The notes: generated by a model from the sequence alone, not told the origin. Numbered from the stretch's first letter, positions 28,022-39,552 are shown. The stretch: DNA of 56,111 nt from Betaproteobacteria bacterium (GCA_028065725.1 JAPTVL010000383.1:1-56111), one strand, 5' to 3'. Numbers and translations: made by a program.

Positions 28022-28920
28022 GAACCGAGCAGCTTGCCGATGTGAAGGACTCGTGCGCTCATCGAGCGCATCAGCGCGATGCCGAAAGCCGGCTGCGCCT
28101 TGACCATGGCGACGAATTCATTGCGCCCGACCAGCAGCCAGGCGCTGTCGGTTTCCGCGGTCGCCGTGGCGGAGCGGCCGGAGCGGTCGACTAGCGCCAT
28201 CTCGCCGAACACGCCGCCCGGTCCGACATGCTCGATGACCACGCCATCGACCGAGATCGCGATGCGTCCTTTGGTGACGACGAACATGCAGGCGCCGACC
28301 GCGCCCTTGGTGACCACGACCTTGCCGGCAGCGGCCGTGGACGGCACCGGATCGCCGAGCGCGTGCCGCAGTTCGTCGAGCATTTCCCGGTCCAGGGTTC
28401 CCTTGTGTATCAGCGCTTCGACCGCTGTCTTCTTTGCCGCCGCCAAGCGCGCCACGCCGCGGCGCAGGCGCTGGGCCATGACGCTCATCAGCATCAGGGC
28501 GAACTCGGGCATTTGCTGCAGGGCCTGCTGGAAAGCCTTTTCGTCGAGCGACAGCACGCGGCAGTTCTTGCGCGCGGTTGCCGTCGCGCTGCGCGGCATC
28601 TCGGCGATCGCCGCCATTTCGCCGAAGATCTCGCCCGGCGGCACCAGATCCAGCGGCTTGCCGGCGCGCGACAGCATGACGTCGCCGTCCAGCAGCAGGT
28701 AGATGCGGGCGCCCTTGGAAAAGAAGCCGGAGGTTTTTTCGTTTTCGGCGAAGATCTGCTGGCCGGCGGGATACTGTTCCAGGCTGCCGCCGAGCTTGAA
28801 GAATTCCAGCGCGAGCCTGGGTTCGTAGAGCGAACCCGTTTCGCTCGGCGCGGTTGGTTTTGCCGTGGGGGGTGGCGGTGACGGCTTTTTCTGTGCGCCG
28901 GAAAAATCCAGATCATCCAT
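28018..28920 (-). CDS. Protein with two cyclic-nucleotide-binding-type domains
   Basis: This 300-aa protein has no signal peptide. After a Pro-rich linker (residues 10-30) come two Crp-like sensor domains. The first covers about 45-150, with [19 protein letters not shown]. The second covers about 195-295, with [19 protein letters not shown]. Both keep the phosphate-binding cassette pattern FGEMA...RSATA. There is no DNA-binding or enzymatic domain, so it may regulate a partner protein. It is convergent with tsaD and lies 41 bp upstream of plsY's stop-proximal neighbour region on the same strand, where plsY is transcribed before it. Confidence 0.8.
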   Translation of the reverse strand: MDDLDFSGAQKKPSPPPPTAKPTAPSETGSLYEPRLALEFFKLGGSLEQYPAGQQIFAENEKTSGFFSKGARIYLLLDGDVMLSRAGKPLDLVPPGEIFGEMAAIAEMPRSATATARKNCRVLSLDEKAFQQALQQMPEFALMLMSVMAQRLRRGVARLAAAKKTAVEALIHKGTLDREMLDELRHALGDPVPSTAAAGKVVVTKGAVGACMFVVTKGRIAISVDGVVIEHVGPGGVFGEMALVDRSGRSATATAETDSAWLLVGRNEFVAMVKAQPAFGIALMRSMSARVLHIGKLLGS

Positions 28921-28960
28921 GGAATTGCATCCTGAAAATTAGCCTTGGAACGAGGGCGGA

Positions 28961-29575
28961 TTATAAGGGCGGACCCGGCCTTGTCTTCTTCGGGCCGCCG
29001 ATGCGGCCTTCGCTGCCGGCGATCAGTTTGGCGATGTTGCTCTTGTGGCGGAAGATCAGCACCGCGCACATGACGCCGACCGTCACCGTGGTCTCGACGC
29101 TTGCCAGCAGCCACCAGGCCAGCAGCGGCGCCGCGAGGGCGGCGACCAGTGCTGCCAGAGAAGAATAACGCGTGAAGATGGCGACTACGAGCCAGATCGC
29201 GGCGGTGACGCCGGCCAGCGCGCCGGAAAAACCCAGCAGCACGCCCAGCGCGGTGGCGACGCCCTTGCCGCCCTTGAAGCCGAGCGTGAAGGGATAGACA
29301 TGGCCGAGGAAGGCGGCCAGCCCGGCGATCGCCACCGCCGTGGCGTCGGCGCCGACTTTCGCGGCGACGAACATCGCCAGCCAGCCCTTGGCCGCGTCGC
29401 CGAGCAGCGTCAGCGCAGCCGCGGTCTTGCTGCCGCTGCGCAGCACGTTGGTGGCGCCCGGATTGCCCGAGCCGAAGCTGCGCGGATCGGCGAGGCGAAA
29501 GGCGCGCGAAACGATCACGGCAAAAGGTACGGAGCCGAGCAGGTAGCCCAGCACGGCATAAACGAGCAGGTTCAT
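28961..29575 (-). CDS. plsY: Glycerol-3-phosphate acyltransferase PlsY
   Basis: This 204-aa membrane protein starts at ATG 29575. It has the three PlsY signatures: YLLGSVPFAVIVSR, GSGNPGATNVLR, and GHVYPFTLGFKGGKGVAT. Five membrane segments can be drawn. It transfers acyl groups from acyl-phosphate to glycerol-3-phosphate at the start of phospholipid synthesis. The dispersed polar motif at 29340-29360 lies antisense within it, encoding AKVGADATA. It is divergent from folB, with about 40 bp between them. Confidence 0.97.
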   Translation of the reverse strand: MNLLVYAVLGYLLGSVPFAVIVSRAFRLADPRSFGSGNPGATNVLRSGSKTAAALTLLGDAAKGWLAMFVAAKVGADATAVAIAGLAAFLGHVYPFTLGFKGGKGVATALGVLLGFSGALAGVTAAIWLVVAIFTRYSSLAALVAALAAPLLAWWLLASVETTVTVGVMCAVLIFRHKSNIAKLIAGSEGRIGGPKKTRPGPPL

Positions 29576-29617
29576 TGCGGATTCCCTAGAATGAGCCGCA
29601 TTGTAAACGGAGGCGGG

Positions 29618-29965
29618 ATGGACTTCATTTTCATCGACGACATGCGGGTCGATGCCCACGTCGGCATCTTCGAACGCGAGAAGGCGGCGCCGCAGACGCT
29701 GGAAATCAGCCTGACCTTCGGCGTGCCCGACGCGGCGGCGCAGAACGACGACATCGAGCAGACCATCCGCTATGACGCGGTGATCGACCGCATTCGCGCC
29801 GAGTTGGCGACGCGCCACTTCAACCTGCTGGAGACGCTGGGCGAATACGTGATCGGCCTGCTGCTGAACGAGTTCGGCGCGCCCTGGGTCAAGATCAGCA
29901 TCGCCAAGATGGGCATCATGAAGGGCGTGCGCCGCGTCGGCGTGCAGATCGAACGTTCGCGATGA
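29618..29965 (+). CDS. folB: Dihydroneopterin aldolase FolB
   Basis: The product is 115 aa from ATG 29618, with GGAGG about 5 bp upstream. Family features are DFIFIDDMRVDAHVGIFEREK, YDAVIDRIRAEL and NLLETLGEYV, ending KGVRRVGVQIER. It splits dihydroneopterin into hydroxymethyl-dihydropterin and glycolaldehyde in folate synthesis. Its stop overlaps the start of the TRIC-type gene by 4 bp, so the two form an operon. Confidence 0.95.
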   Translation: MDFIFIDDMRVDAHVGIFEREKAAPQTLEISLTFGVPDAAAQNDDIEQTIRYDAVIDRIRAELATRHFNLLETLGEYVIGLLLNEFGAPWVKISIAKMGIMKGVRRVGVQIERSR

Positions 29966-30591
29966 CGCCCCTGCCCGCGCCGGCCGAGCTGATCTACGCC
30001 GTCGGCATGGCGGCGGTGGCGGTCAATGCCGCCTCGGCGGTGCTGGAAACCGAAGACAAGAAGATGGACCTGGTCGGCGCCGTGGTGGTCGGGCTGGCCA
30101 CCAGCCTCGGCGGTGGCACACTGCGCGACCTGCTGCTGAACCGGCCGGTGTTCTGGCTGGTCGATGTCGCCTATCTGGTCTGCGGCCTGCTCGCGGTCGG
30201 CTTCACCTTCGTCCTGGCGCGGCGCATCCGGGTGCGCCCGGGCCTGTTCGTGGTGCCCGACGCCGTTGGTCTTGCGCTGTTCACCGTGGTCGGCTGCCAG
30301 GTCGGCCTCGCCGCCGGCGTGCATTGGCTTTCCGTATCGCTGCTGGGGGTAATCACCGGCGTCTTCGGCGGCATGCTGCGCGACATCCTGGTCAATGAAG
30401 TGCCGCTGGTGATGCGGCCCGGCACGCTCTACGCCACGGCCTCCTGGCTCGGTGCGCTGACCCTGCTCGCTGCCCTGCACTTCGGTCTCGGCGATGCGGT
30501 CGCGGCACTGGCCGGTGCCGCAGTGGTGCTCGGCCTGCGCCTGGCGTCGATCCGCTACCAGCTTAGTTTGCCAACCTATAAATCGCGCTAG
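29962..30591 (+). CDS. TRIC/UPF0126 family membrane protein
   Basis: This 209-aa protein has about seven hydrophobic segments in two similar halves, each with the family signature: GGGTLRDLLLNRP in the first half and GGMLRDILVNEVP in the second. Bacterial members form trimeric cation channels. The ion carried here is not known from sequence. It overlaps folB by 4 bp (ATGA). The C-terminus is convergent with the YbaK gene, 4 bp away. Confidence 0.9.
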   Translation: MTPLPAPAELIYAVGMAAVAVNAASAVLETEDKKMDLVGAVVVGLATSLGGGTLRDLLLNRPVFWLVDVAYLVCGLLAVGFTFVLARRIRVRPGLFVVPDAVGLALFTVVGCQVGLAAGVHWLSVSLLGVITGVFGGMLRDILVNEVPLVMRPGTLYATASWLGALTLLAALHFGLGDAVAALAGAAVVLGLRLASIRYQLSLPTYKSR

Positions 30592-30595
30592 TCGA

Positions 30596-31087
30596 CTAAT
30601 CTTTCAGCGCGCACTCGACGATTTTCGGCTGCAGCACGCGCAGGATGTCGTGCGGATGGACGCCGACCAGATAGCCGCGACGGCCGCCGTTGATGTAGAT
30701 CAGCGGTAGGTCGAGAATGGATTTCTCCATATGCACCGGCAGCACTTTCTTGGTGCCGAAGGGCGAGCAGCCGCCGACCATGTAGCCGGTATGGCGCAAG
30801 GCATCCTCGGGCTTGCAGGGGCCGACCTTCTTGACGCCGATCTGGCGCGCCAGCTCCTTGGTCGACACCTTGCGGTCGCCGTGCATGAGCACGATCAGCG
30901 GCTTCGCGTTCTCGTCTTCCATGACCAGGGTCTTGACCACGGCGTGCTCGGCGACATTCAGCTCGCGCGCCGAGACCTGCGTGCCGCCATGTTCCTCGTA
31001 GTCGTAGAGATGGTTGGAATGGGCGACGCCGTGCTTGTGCAGGAACTTGGTTGCCGGGGTCTCGGGGAATTGGGTATCGGGTCTCAT
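30596..31087 (-). CDS. ybaK: Cys-tRNA(Pro) deacylase YbaK/EbsC family
   Basis: This 163-aa protein starts at ATG 31087. It has the YbaK fold with EHAVVKTLVM containing the catalytic Lys, GDRKVSTKELARQIGVKKVG, and GYMVGGCSPFGTKKVLPVHMEKSIL. It hydrolyses Cys mischarged onto tRNA-Pro. It follows xerD on the same strand, 26 bp after the xerD stop, at the end of a chain that begins with the TRAP genes. Confidence 0.93.
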   Translation of the reverse strand: MRPDTQFPETPATKFLHKHGVAHSNHLYDYEEHGGTQVSARELNVAEHAVVKTLVMEDENAKPLIVLMHGDRKVSTKELARQIGVKKVGPCKPEDALRHTGYMVGGCSPFGTKKVLPVHMEKSILDLPLIYINGGRRGYLVGVHPHDILRVLQPKIVECALKD

Positions 31088-31113
31088 GGCGCGGATTTTA
31101 CCCCTGCCACGAT

Positions 31114-32025
31114 TCAGCTTCGGCCGCGCGGATGATGCTGGCTGTGCAAAGCCTTGAGCCGTTCGCGCGCGACGTGGGTGTACACCTGCGTCGTCGAAAT
31201 GTCGGCGTGGCCGAGCAGCAGCTGCACCACGCGCAGGTCGGCGCCATGGTTGAGCAGATGGGTGGCGAAGGCATGGCGCAGCACGTGGGGCGAGATGCGT
31301 TCGCGCGGAATGCCGACCTGCAGCGCATATTTCTTGATCAGGGTCCAGAACATCTGCCGTGTCATGGCGCCGCCGCGCGCGGTGACGAAGATCGCATCCG
31401 AGACATGCTGCTTCAGCAGTTCGTTGCGCGCGCCGCCGAGGTAGCCCTGCAGCCATCCGGCGGCGACCTGCCCGAGCGGCACCAGTCGCTCCTTGGAGCC
31501 CTTGCCCATCACGCGCACCACGTTGTCGGCCAGGCTCAGCTCGAACAGGCGGATGCCTACCAGTTCCGAAACGCGCAGGCCGGTGGCATACAGCAGTTCG
31601 AGCATGGCGCGGTCGCGCTGGCCCAGCGGCGTGGTCAGGTCGGGCGCAGCGAGCAGGTCTTCCACCTGCTTCTCGGACAGAGTTTTCGGAAAGCGCTGGA
31701 TCGGCCGCGGCTTGTCGATGTTGAGCAAGGGGTCGACCCGCAACCGGCCCTGGTCCAGCAGCCAGCGGTAGCAACGGCGCAGGCTGGCCATCAGCCGGCG
31801 CTGGCTGGCCGACTTGATGCCGTCGGGGCGCGCATGCAGATGCGCCAGATAGGCGTTGAACGCCGTCTCGCCAGCGCCGACTATCGACTCATCGCGCGTT
31901 TGCAGCCAATCGGCGTACAGCCTGAGGTCGGTGCGGTAGGCGGCGAGGGTATTCTTCGCCAGGCCGTCGGCCAGCCAAAGATGGTCGATGAATTCGTCGA
32001 TCAGCGCCGCGTCAGCTTCCCTCAT
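31114..32025 (-). CDS. xerD: Site-specific tyrosine recombinase XerD
   Basis: This 303-aa protein has a core-binding domain (residues 5-90) and a catalytic domain with Arg in LLYATGLRVSELVG, Lys near VMGKGSKERLVPLG, HVLRHAFATHLLNHG, LLGHADISTTQVYTHV and the nucleophilic Tyr. XerD with XerC resolves chromosome dimers at dif. The start overlaps the end of ogt by 14 bp. A copy of the dispersed motif with an A in place of the central T (31865-31885) lies within the gene. It is a normal-size relative to compare with the giant recombinase at 10291. Confidence 0.96.
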   Translation of the reverse strand: MREADAALIDEFIDHLWLADGLAKNTLAAYRTDLRLYADWLQTRDESIVGAGETAFNAYLAHLHARPDGIKSASQRRLMASLRRCYRWLLDQGRLRVDPLLNIDKPRPIQRFPKTLSEKQVEDLLAAPDLTTPLGQRDRAMLELLYATGLRVSELVGIRLFELSLADNVVRVMGKGSKERLVPLGQVAAGWLQGYLGGARNELLKQHVSDAIFVTARGGAMTRQMFWTLIKKYALQVGIPRERISPHVLRHAFATHLLNHGADLRVVQLLLGHADISTTQVYTHVARERLKALHSQHHPRGRS

Positions 32026-32476
32026 GTGCCAGCAGCCATCTTTTGATGTCGAGCAGAAAGCCGCCGCGCTGGCGCGCGAAACCGCCCAGGCCGTGGTTTG
32101 CGCCGACCACGCGATGACAGGGCACCACGATCGGATAGGGATTGGCGCCGCAGGCGTTGCCCACCGCGCGCGGGCCGCTGCGAATCGCGGCGGCGACTTC
32201 GCCGTAGCTCATGGTCCGGCCGGCCGGAATGGATGAAATCTGGTCCCAGACGCGACGCTGGAAATGCGTGCCGGCGGGGGCCAGCGGCAGGCCGAATTCG
32301 AAGCGCGGGTCTTTCAGCCAGGCGCGCAACTGGCGTATGGCTTCCTGCGCCAGCGGGGTTTGTGGCGCCACTTCCGGTCGCGGTTCGAGGTAGTCGATGC
32401 CGGTGATCTCGTCGGCGTTGCATTCGATGCCGATGCTGAAACCGGGCGCAGAGAGGACGGCGGCGTAGGACTTCAT
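32012..32476 (-). CDS. ogt: Methylated-DNA-protein-cysteine methyltransferase
   Basis: The product is 154 aa from ATG 32476, with AGGGAG upstream. A GTG three codons earlier is less well placed. The active-site segment PIVVPCHRVVG holds the acceptor Cys, preceded by MSYGEVAAAIRSGPRAVGNACGANP, and followed by GLGGFARQRGGFLLDIKRWLL. It repairs O6-alkylguanine by suicide transfer. It overlaps the DUF1850 gene by 4 bp (ATGA) and xerD by 14 bp. The symbol ogt rather than ada follows the lack of an N-terminal Ada domain. Confidence 0.94.
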   Translation of the reverse strand: MKSYAAVLSAPGFSIGIECNADEITGIDYLEPRPEVAPQTPLAQEAIRQLRAWLKDPRFEFGLPLAPAGTHFQRRVWDQISSIPAGRTMSYGEVAAAIRSGPRAVGNACGANPYPIVVPCHRVVGANHGLGGFARQRGGFLLDIKRWLLAHEGS

Positions 32477-32843
32477 GGCGGGCACTCCCTGATTTCGATC
32501 ACCGCGTTATTGTCGATGCCTGGCAGCAGATCCGCAAGCGGCCGGCACACGGTGGCCGTACATAGCGTGTAGCCGGCGGCATGTGGCGAATGAGTCAGGC
32601 GCAGCACGGTTTGCGGCGGTAGCCCGGGCCGGTAATGCCAGACGCCATTCTTCAGTACGGCGCCCTGCGGGGGTTCCATGCCGGCGCCGCTACCGCGGAT
32701 GCGCGCCTCGGTAATGACCAGTGCGCGGCCTGCGATGCGCCAGTCTTCTTCCCAGCGGATCTTTTCGATCGAATGGATCCAGCTCAGGGTGAAGCTCTCG
32801 ACGGCGAGCGAGGCCGCAACCGCGCCCGCCGCGAGGCAAAGGC

Positions 32844-32847
<4 letters not shown>
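32473..32847 (-). CDS. DUF1850 domain protein
   Basis: This 124-aa protein has a hydrophobic start (SLCLAAGAVAASLAVESFTLSW) and the DUF1850 pattern: FTLSWIHSIEKIRWEEDWRI, then ITEARIRGSGAGMEPPQGAV, and the His-Ser-Pro segment near LRLTHSPHAAG. DUF1850 proteins are found next to TRAP permeases of the fused TAXI type. A role in that transporter is likely but unproven. It overlaps the TRAP gene by 4 bp and ogt by 4 bp, so all are coupled. Confidence 0.88.
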
Positions 32848-34928
<2,081 letters not shown>

Positions 34929-34958
34929 GGCGCGGGGACTCTGAACTCCACCCCCCGG

Positions 34959-34976
34959 CCCCCGCCAAGGCGGGGG
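34959..34976 (-). terminator. Intercistronic hairpin between SBP and permease genes
   Basis: A perfect 8-bp GC stem (CCCCCGCC, loop TT, GGCGGGGG) lies 70 bp after the TAXI gene stop and before the permease start. It lacks a U-tract. It is well placed to stabilise the abundant binding-protein mRNA relative to the permease mRNA, as is common in transporter operons. Confidence 0.5.
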
Positions 34977-35046
34977 TGATGGGTGTTTGCCGCTTCGCGG
35001 CTCCGGTTGTCTGGTTGCGCCATGCTTGAGGCGGCTCGGCGCATGG

Positions 35047-35994
35047 CTATTTGATCAGCCCGACTTCCCGATAGTATTTTTCGGCACCGGGATGCAGCGG
35101 TGCCGGGGGCGCCTTGGCGGCATTTTCCCGGGTGATGGCCTTGGCCGCGGCGTGCGCAGCCTGCAGTTCGGGCAGGTGCTCGAAGATGGCCTTGGTCATC
35201 TTGTAGCCGGCATCGGTCGATACACCTTCGTGGCTGACCAGGAAGTTCTGGATCGCCACCGTGGCTGTCGCCTCGGTCTGGCCGTTGTAGGTGTTGGCCG
35301 GGACGGTGCCGGACTGGTAGGCGGCTTCGCCGATCTTCGCCACCACATCGGCCGGGATCGGCACGATGACGATCTTGACTGCCGTCGCCAGGTCGCGAAT
35401 GGCGGCGACGCCGAGGCCGGCCGAGATCAGCGTGGCGTCGAGCTGGCGGTTCTTCATCAGTTCCACCGACTCGCCGAAGGGCAGGTATTCGACCTTGGCG
35501 AAATCCTTGTAGCTCATGCCGGCGCCCTTGAAGATGTCGCGTGCATTGAGCTCGGTGCCGGACTTCGGCGCGCCGACGGCGACGCGCTTGCCCTTGAGGT
35601 CGGCCAGGGTCTTGATACCGGAATCGGCGTTGGCGACGATCTGGATGTAGTTGGGATAGATCGCGGCGATGGTGCGCAGTTTCTTCAGCGGTGTCTTGAA
35701 ACCGGCCTCCTCGTTGCCTTTCCAGGCTTCGTTGAGCGCATCGCCGAGGGTGAAGGCGATCTCGCCGCGGCCGGCCTGCAGCAGGTTGAGGTTTTCGGCG
35801 CTGGCCTTGGTCACCTGGGCCGAGGTCTTGGCGCCGGGCATGGCCTTGCCATAAACCTGCGACAGGGCGACGCCCATCGGGTAATACACGCCCGAGGTGC
35901 CGCCGGTGAGGACCGTGACGAATTCCTGGGCATGGGCAGTGGCGGCGATCGCGAAAGAGGCCGCGGCAACCAGCAGGGTACGCACTTGTTTCAT
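35047..35994 (-). CDS. TAXI family TRAP solute-binding protein
   Basis: This 315-aa protein has a signal peptide (TLLVAAASFAIAATAHA) and the TAXI family start FVTVLTGGTSGVYYPMGVALSQVY. Further family features are AFTLGDALNEAWKG and GKRVAVGAPKSGTELNARDIF. It captures a solute in the periplasm for the fused TRAP permease encoded next. It is the first gene of the TRAP-DUF1850-ogt-xerD-ybaK run. GGAGGAA lies a few bases upstream of the ATG at 35994. Confidence 0.95.
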   Translation of the reverse strand: MKQVRTLLVAAASFAIAATAHAQEFVTVLTGGTSGVYYPMGVALSQVYGKAMPGAKTSAQVTKASAENLNLLQAGRGEIAFTLGDALNEAWKGNEEAGFKTPLKKLRTIAAIYPNYIQIVANADSGIKTLADLKGKRVAVGAPKSGTELNARDIFKGAGMSYKDFAKVEYLPFGESVELMKNRQLDATLISAGLGVAAIRDLATAVKIVIVPIPADVVAKIGEAAYQSGTVPANTYNGQTEATATVAIQNFLVSHEGVSTDAGYKMTKAIFEHLPELQAAHAAAKAITRENAAKAPPAPLHPGAEKYYREVGLIK

Positions 35995-36115
35995 GGGTAA
36001 TTCCTCCGGGGTTATTGGTTTGTTGAAAAGTGAAGCTTACAACACTCTGCGAAGCGAGACAGCGTCGGCGCTTCATGACAGAATTGAATTCGAGCGATCC
36101 CATGCAGGACAGGAA

Positions 36116-38317
36116 ATGAAACTGCCAAAGCTGGATAACGCCGCCGGCGATTTTTGGGGCGGCTTTGCCGCCATGCTGGTTGCCTTGCCTTCGGCGATTG
36201 CGTTCGGCGTGACCATTTATTCGGTCCTGGGTACCGCCCACGTCGCGCTCGGCGCACTGGCCGGGATTCTCGGTGCCACGGCGATCGGCATTGTCGCGTC
36301 GAGTTTCGGCGGCACCAATCGCCTGATTTCGGCACCCTGCGCCCCGGCCGCTGCGGTGGTATCCGCGTTCGCCATCGAGGCGCTGGCGAGTGGCGCTGCG
36401 ATCGATACCACGCTGCTGTTGCTGACGCTGCTCGGTTTGCTGGCCGGCCTGATGCAGGTGGGCTTCGGCGTACTGCGCCTGGGCCGCCTGATCAAGTACA
36501 TGCCTTACACCGTCGTCAGCGGCTACCTGTCCGGCGTCGGCCTGATCATCATCGGCAGCCAGGTGCCGAAACTGCTCGGCACTCCCAAGAGTCTGAGCTT
36601 CTGGGCGGCGTTGACGGCACCCGAACATTGGCGCTGGCAGGGCATCGTGGTCGGCATCGTGACCATCGTCGCGATGGTCGGTGCGCCGCGCCTGATCAAG
36701 GCGGTGCCGGGCGCCGTGCTGGGTCTGATGGCCGGTGTCGCTGCCTACTTCGGCCTGGCGCTACTGGATCCGGCGCTGCTGGTGCTGCAGGCGAACACGC
36801 TGGTGGTCGGCGAACTCGGTGGTGGCGGTGGTGGCAGCTTCTTCGACGGTCTGGTGGTGCGCTGGTCGGCGCTTTCCGCGGTCGATTTGCACCAGGTGCA
36901 GATGCTGGCGATTCCGGCGCTGACGCTGGCCGTGCTGCTGTCGATCGACACCCTGAAAACCTGCGTGGTACTCGATGCGCTGACGCGCTCGCGCCACGAC
37001 TCGAACCGCGAACTGATCGGCCAGGGCCTGGGCAACCTCGCCTCGGGAGCGATCGGCGGGATTCCCGGCGCCGGCACCATGGGCGCCACGCTGGTGAACA
37101 TATCCGGCGGCGCCAGCAGCCGCCTGTCCGGCCTGATCGAGGGAGTGTTGTCGCTGATCGCCTTCCTGCTGCTGGCAAATTTCATCGCCTGGGTGCCGGT
37201 GGCCGGGCTGGCCGGCATCCTGATCGTGATCGGCCTGCGCATGATCGACCGCAACAGCCTCAACTACCTCAAGTCGCGCTCGACCATGCTCGATTTCGCG
37301 GTGATCGTCGCGGTGATCGGCACCGCGCTGACGGTGAGCCTGATCGCGGCGTCCGGCGTCGGCATCGTGCTGGCCGTGATGCTGTTCATCCGCGAACAGA
37401 TCGGCGGTTCCATCATCCGGCGCAAGTTGCTGGGCAACGAGACCTTCTCCAAACGCGTGCGCACTCACGCCGAGATGGAAATCCTGACCACCCACGGCGC
37501 CCGCGCCGCGATCGTCGAACTGCAGGGTAGCCTGTTCTTCGGCACCGCCGACCAGCTTTACCTGAGCCTGGAACCGGAACTGAAGACCCGCGATTTCCTG
37601 ATCCTCGACATGCGCCGCATCCAGACCGTCGACGTCACGGCGGCGCATCTGCTGGAACAGGTCAAGGACATGCTGGCCGAACGCCACGGCTTCCTGATCT
37701 TCAGCCAGATTCCGCCCAACCTGCCCTCCGGACGCGATCTGCAGCAGTATTTCAACCAGGTCGGCCTGCTCCACAGCGACAGCCCGGTGCGCGTGTTTCC
37801 GACCCTGGACGATGCGCTGGAATGGGTCGAGGACCGCGTCATCCACGAAACCATGTGTCTGGTTAACGAGGAAGCTTCGCTCGAACTGCACGAAGTCGAA
37901 CTGTTCGCCGGACGCAAGGAGCAGACCCTGGCGGCGCTCGAGCAATGCATGGAGAAGCGCAGCGTGGCCAAGGGCGAAACGATTTTCCTGCGCGGCGATT
38001 CCGGCGACGAACTGTTCCTGATCCGGCGCGGTGCGGTACGCCTGGTACTGCCGCTGTCCGAGCGCCAGACGCATCATCTGGGCACCTTCGGCCGCGGCGC
38101 CTTTTTCGGCGAAATGGCTTTTCTCGACGGCGCGGTGCGTTCCGCGGACGCGGTGGCGTTTGTCGATACCGAGCTCTACGTGCTGTCGCGGCGCGCCTTC
38201 GATGTCTTTGCCGAAGACCACAAGAAGCTGGGCCTGCGCCTGATGGAAGGCATCGCCAGCGTGCTGGCCAGCCGCCTGCGCTACACCAATGCCGAGTTGC
38301 GCGTGCTGGAGTCCTAA
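36116..38317 (+). CDS. SulP transporter with STAS and cyclic-nucleotide domains
   Basis: The product is 733 aa from ATG 36116. Residues 1-430 are a SulP membrane domain with about 12 helices, including SAPCAPAAAVVSAFAIE and LLSIDTLKTCVVLDALT. About 450-580 is a STAS domain (LQGSLFFGTADQLYLSLEP, LDMRRIQTVDVTAAHLL). About 610-733 is a Crp-like sensor (KGETIFLRGDSGDELFLIRRG and FFGEMAFLDGAVRSADAVA). SulP proteins move sulfate, bicarbonate or dicarboxylates. The C-terminal sensor suggests ligand-controlled transport. The stop overlaps the convergent CoA-transferase stop by 4 bp. The gene is divergent from the TAXI gene. Confidence 0.92.
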   Translation: MKLPKLDNAAGDFWGGFAAMLVALPSAIAFGVTIYSVLGTAHVALGALAGILGATAIGIVASSFGGTNRLISAPCAPAAAVVSAFAIEALASGAAIDTTLLLLTLLGLLAGLMQVGFGVLRLGRLIKYMPYTVVSGYLSGVGLIIIGSQVPKLLGTPKSLSFWAALTAPEHWRWQGIVVGIVTIVAMVGAPRLIKAVPGAVLGLMAGVAAYFGLALLDPALLVLQANTLVVGELGGGGGGSFFDGLVVRWSALSAVDLHQVQMLAIPALTLAVLLSIDTLKTCVVLDALTRSRHDSNRELIGQGLGNLASGAIGGIPGAGTMGATLVNISGGASSRLSGLIEGVLSLIAFLLLANFIAWVPVAGLAGILIVIGLRMIDRNSLNYLKSRSTMLDFAVIVAVIGTALTVSLIAASGVGIVLAVMLFIREQIGGSIIRRKLLGNETFSKRVRTHAEMEILTTHGARAAIVELQGSLFFGTADQLYLSLEPELKTRDFLILDMRRIQTVDVTAAHLLEQVKDMLAERHGFLIFSQIPPNLPSGRDLQQYFNQVGLLHSDSPVRVFPTLDDALEWVEDRVIHETMCLVNEEASLELHEVELFAGRKEQTLAALEQCMEKRSVAKGETIFLRGDSGDELFLIRRGAVRLVLPLSERQTHHLGTFGRGAFFGEMAFLDGAVRSADAVAFVDTELYVLSRRAFDVFAEDHKKLGLRLMEGIASVLASRLRYTNAELRVLES

Positions 38318-39552
38318 GCGATCACACCCGCCTTGCGCAAGGCGGCAATTGCTGCATTGCTGCGGCCAAGTTCGTGCAACACGGCGTCGGTGTCCTGTCC
38401 CAGCAGCGGCGGCGCCAGGCGATAGCTTATCGGTGTCGCCGACAGGCGGATCGGGTTGCCCACTTGAGGTGCCTTGCCGCCGGCGGCATGCGGCAGATCC
38501 ACGCGCAGCCCGCGATGCAGCACCTGGGGATCGGCGAAGACGCCGGCCAGGTCGTTGATCGGCCCGCAGGGCACGGCGGCGTTTTCCAGCAGCGCGATCC
38601 ATTCGGCGGTGGTCTTCATCACCGTCGCCTGGCGCAGCAGCGGCAACAGTTCCTTGCGGTTGCGCACGCGCGCGGCATTGGTGGCGAAGCGTTGGTCGCG
38701 CGCCCAGCCGGCATGGCCGGCGATTTCGCAGAAGCGCGCGAACTGGCCGTCGTTGCCGATGGCCAGGATCATGTCGCCGTCGGCCGTGGGGAAGTCCTGG
38801 TAGGGCACGATGTTGGGGTGGCCGTTGCCCATGCGGCGCGGCGCTTGGCCCGAGACCAGGTAGTTCATCGCCTGGTTGGCGAGGCAGGCCACCTGCACGT
38901 CGAGCAGCGCGAGGTCGATGTGCTGACCCTGCCCGGTCTTGTCGCGATGCGCCAGCGCCGCCTGGATCGCGATGGTCGCATAGAGGCCGGTCAGGATGTC
39001 GGTCAGCGCCACGCCGACCTTCTGCGGGCCGGCGCCTTCTTCGCCCTCGGCGCGGCCGGTGACGCTCATCAGGCCGCCCATGCCCTGGATCAGGAAGTCG
39101 TAGCCGGCGCGCGCGGCGTAGGGGCCGTCCTGGCCGAAGCCGGTGATCGAGCAGTACACCAGTTTCGGGTTGAGTGCGGACAGGCTGGCGTAGTCGAGGC
39201 CGTAGGCCTTGAGGCCGCCGACCTTGAAGTTCTCCAGCAGCACGTCGGACTGCGCGGCGAGTTCGCGCACGATGGCCTGTCCCGCCGGCTGCGTGATGTC
39301 GACCGTCAGCGAGCGTTTGTTGCGGTTGGTGCACAGGAAATAGGCGGCATCGCTGGTCGGCCTGCCTTCGCCGTCGGCCAGCCAGGGCGGCCCCCAGCCG
39401 CGCGTGTCGTCGCCGCCCTTGCCGTTCGTGCCGGGCTTCTCGACCTTGATCACATCGGCGCCGAGGTCGCCCAGCAGCTGCGAGGCCCAGGGGCCGGCCA
39501 GCACCCGTGAAAGGTCGAGTACGCGCAGTCCGGCGAGCGCCCCACCGGCCAT
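38314..39552 (-). CDS. CaiB/BaiF family CoA-transferase
   Basis: This 412-aa class III CoA-transferase starts LAGLRVLDLSRVLAGPWASQLLGDLGADVIKVE. The active-site Asp lies in ARAGYDFLIQGMGGLMSVTG, and later parts include DKTGQGQHIDLALLD. It moves CoA between acids and acyl-CoA thioesters. The substrate is not evident from sequence. It begins one base inside the stop of the chalcone-isomerase-like gene (TAATG), so the pair is coupled. The 3' end is convergent with the SulP gene. Confidence 0.9.
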   Translation of the reverse strand: MAGGALAGLRVLDLSRVLAGPWASQLLGDLGADVIKVEKPGTNGKGGDDTRGWGPPWLADGEGRPTSDAAYFLCTNRNKRSLTVDITQPAGQAIVRELAAQSDVLLENFKVGGLKAYGLDYASLSALNPKLVYCSITGFGQDGPYAARAGYDFLIQGMGGLMSVTGRAEGEEGAGPQKVGVALTDILTGLYATIAIQAALAHRDKTGQGQHIDLALLDVQVACLANQAMNYLVSGQAPRRMGNGHPNIVPYQDFPTADGDMILAIGNDGQFARFCEIAGHAGWARDQRFATNAARVRNRKELLPLLRQATVMKTTAEWIALLENAAVPCGPINDLAGVFADPQVLHRGLRVDLPHAAGGKAPQVGNPIRLSATPISYRLAPPLLGQDTDAVLHELGRSNAAIAALRKAGVIA

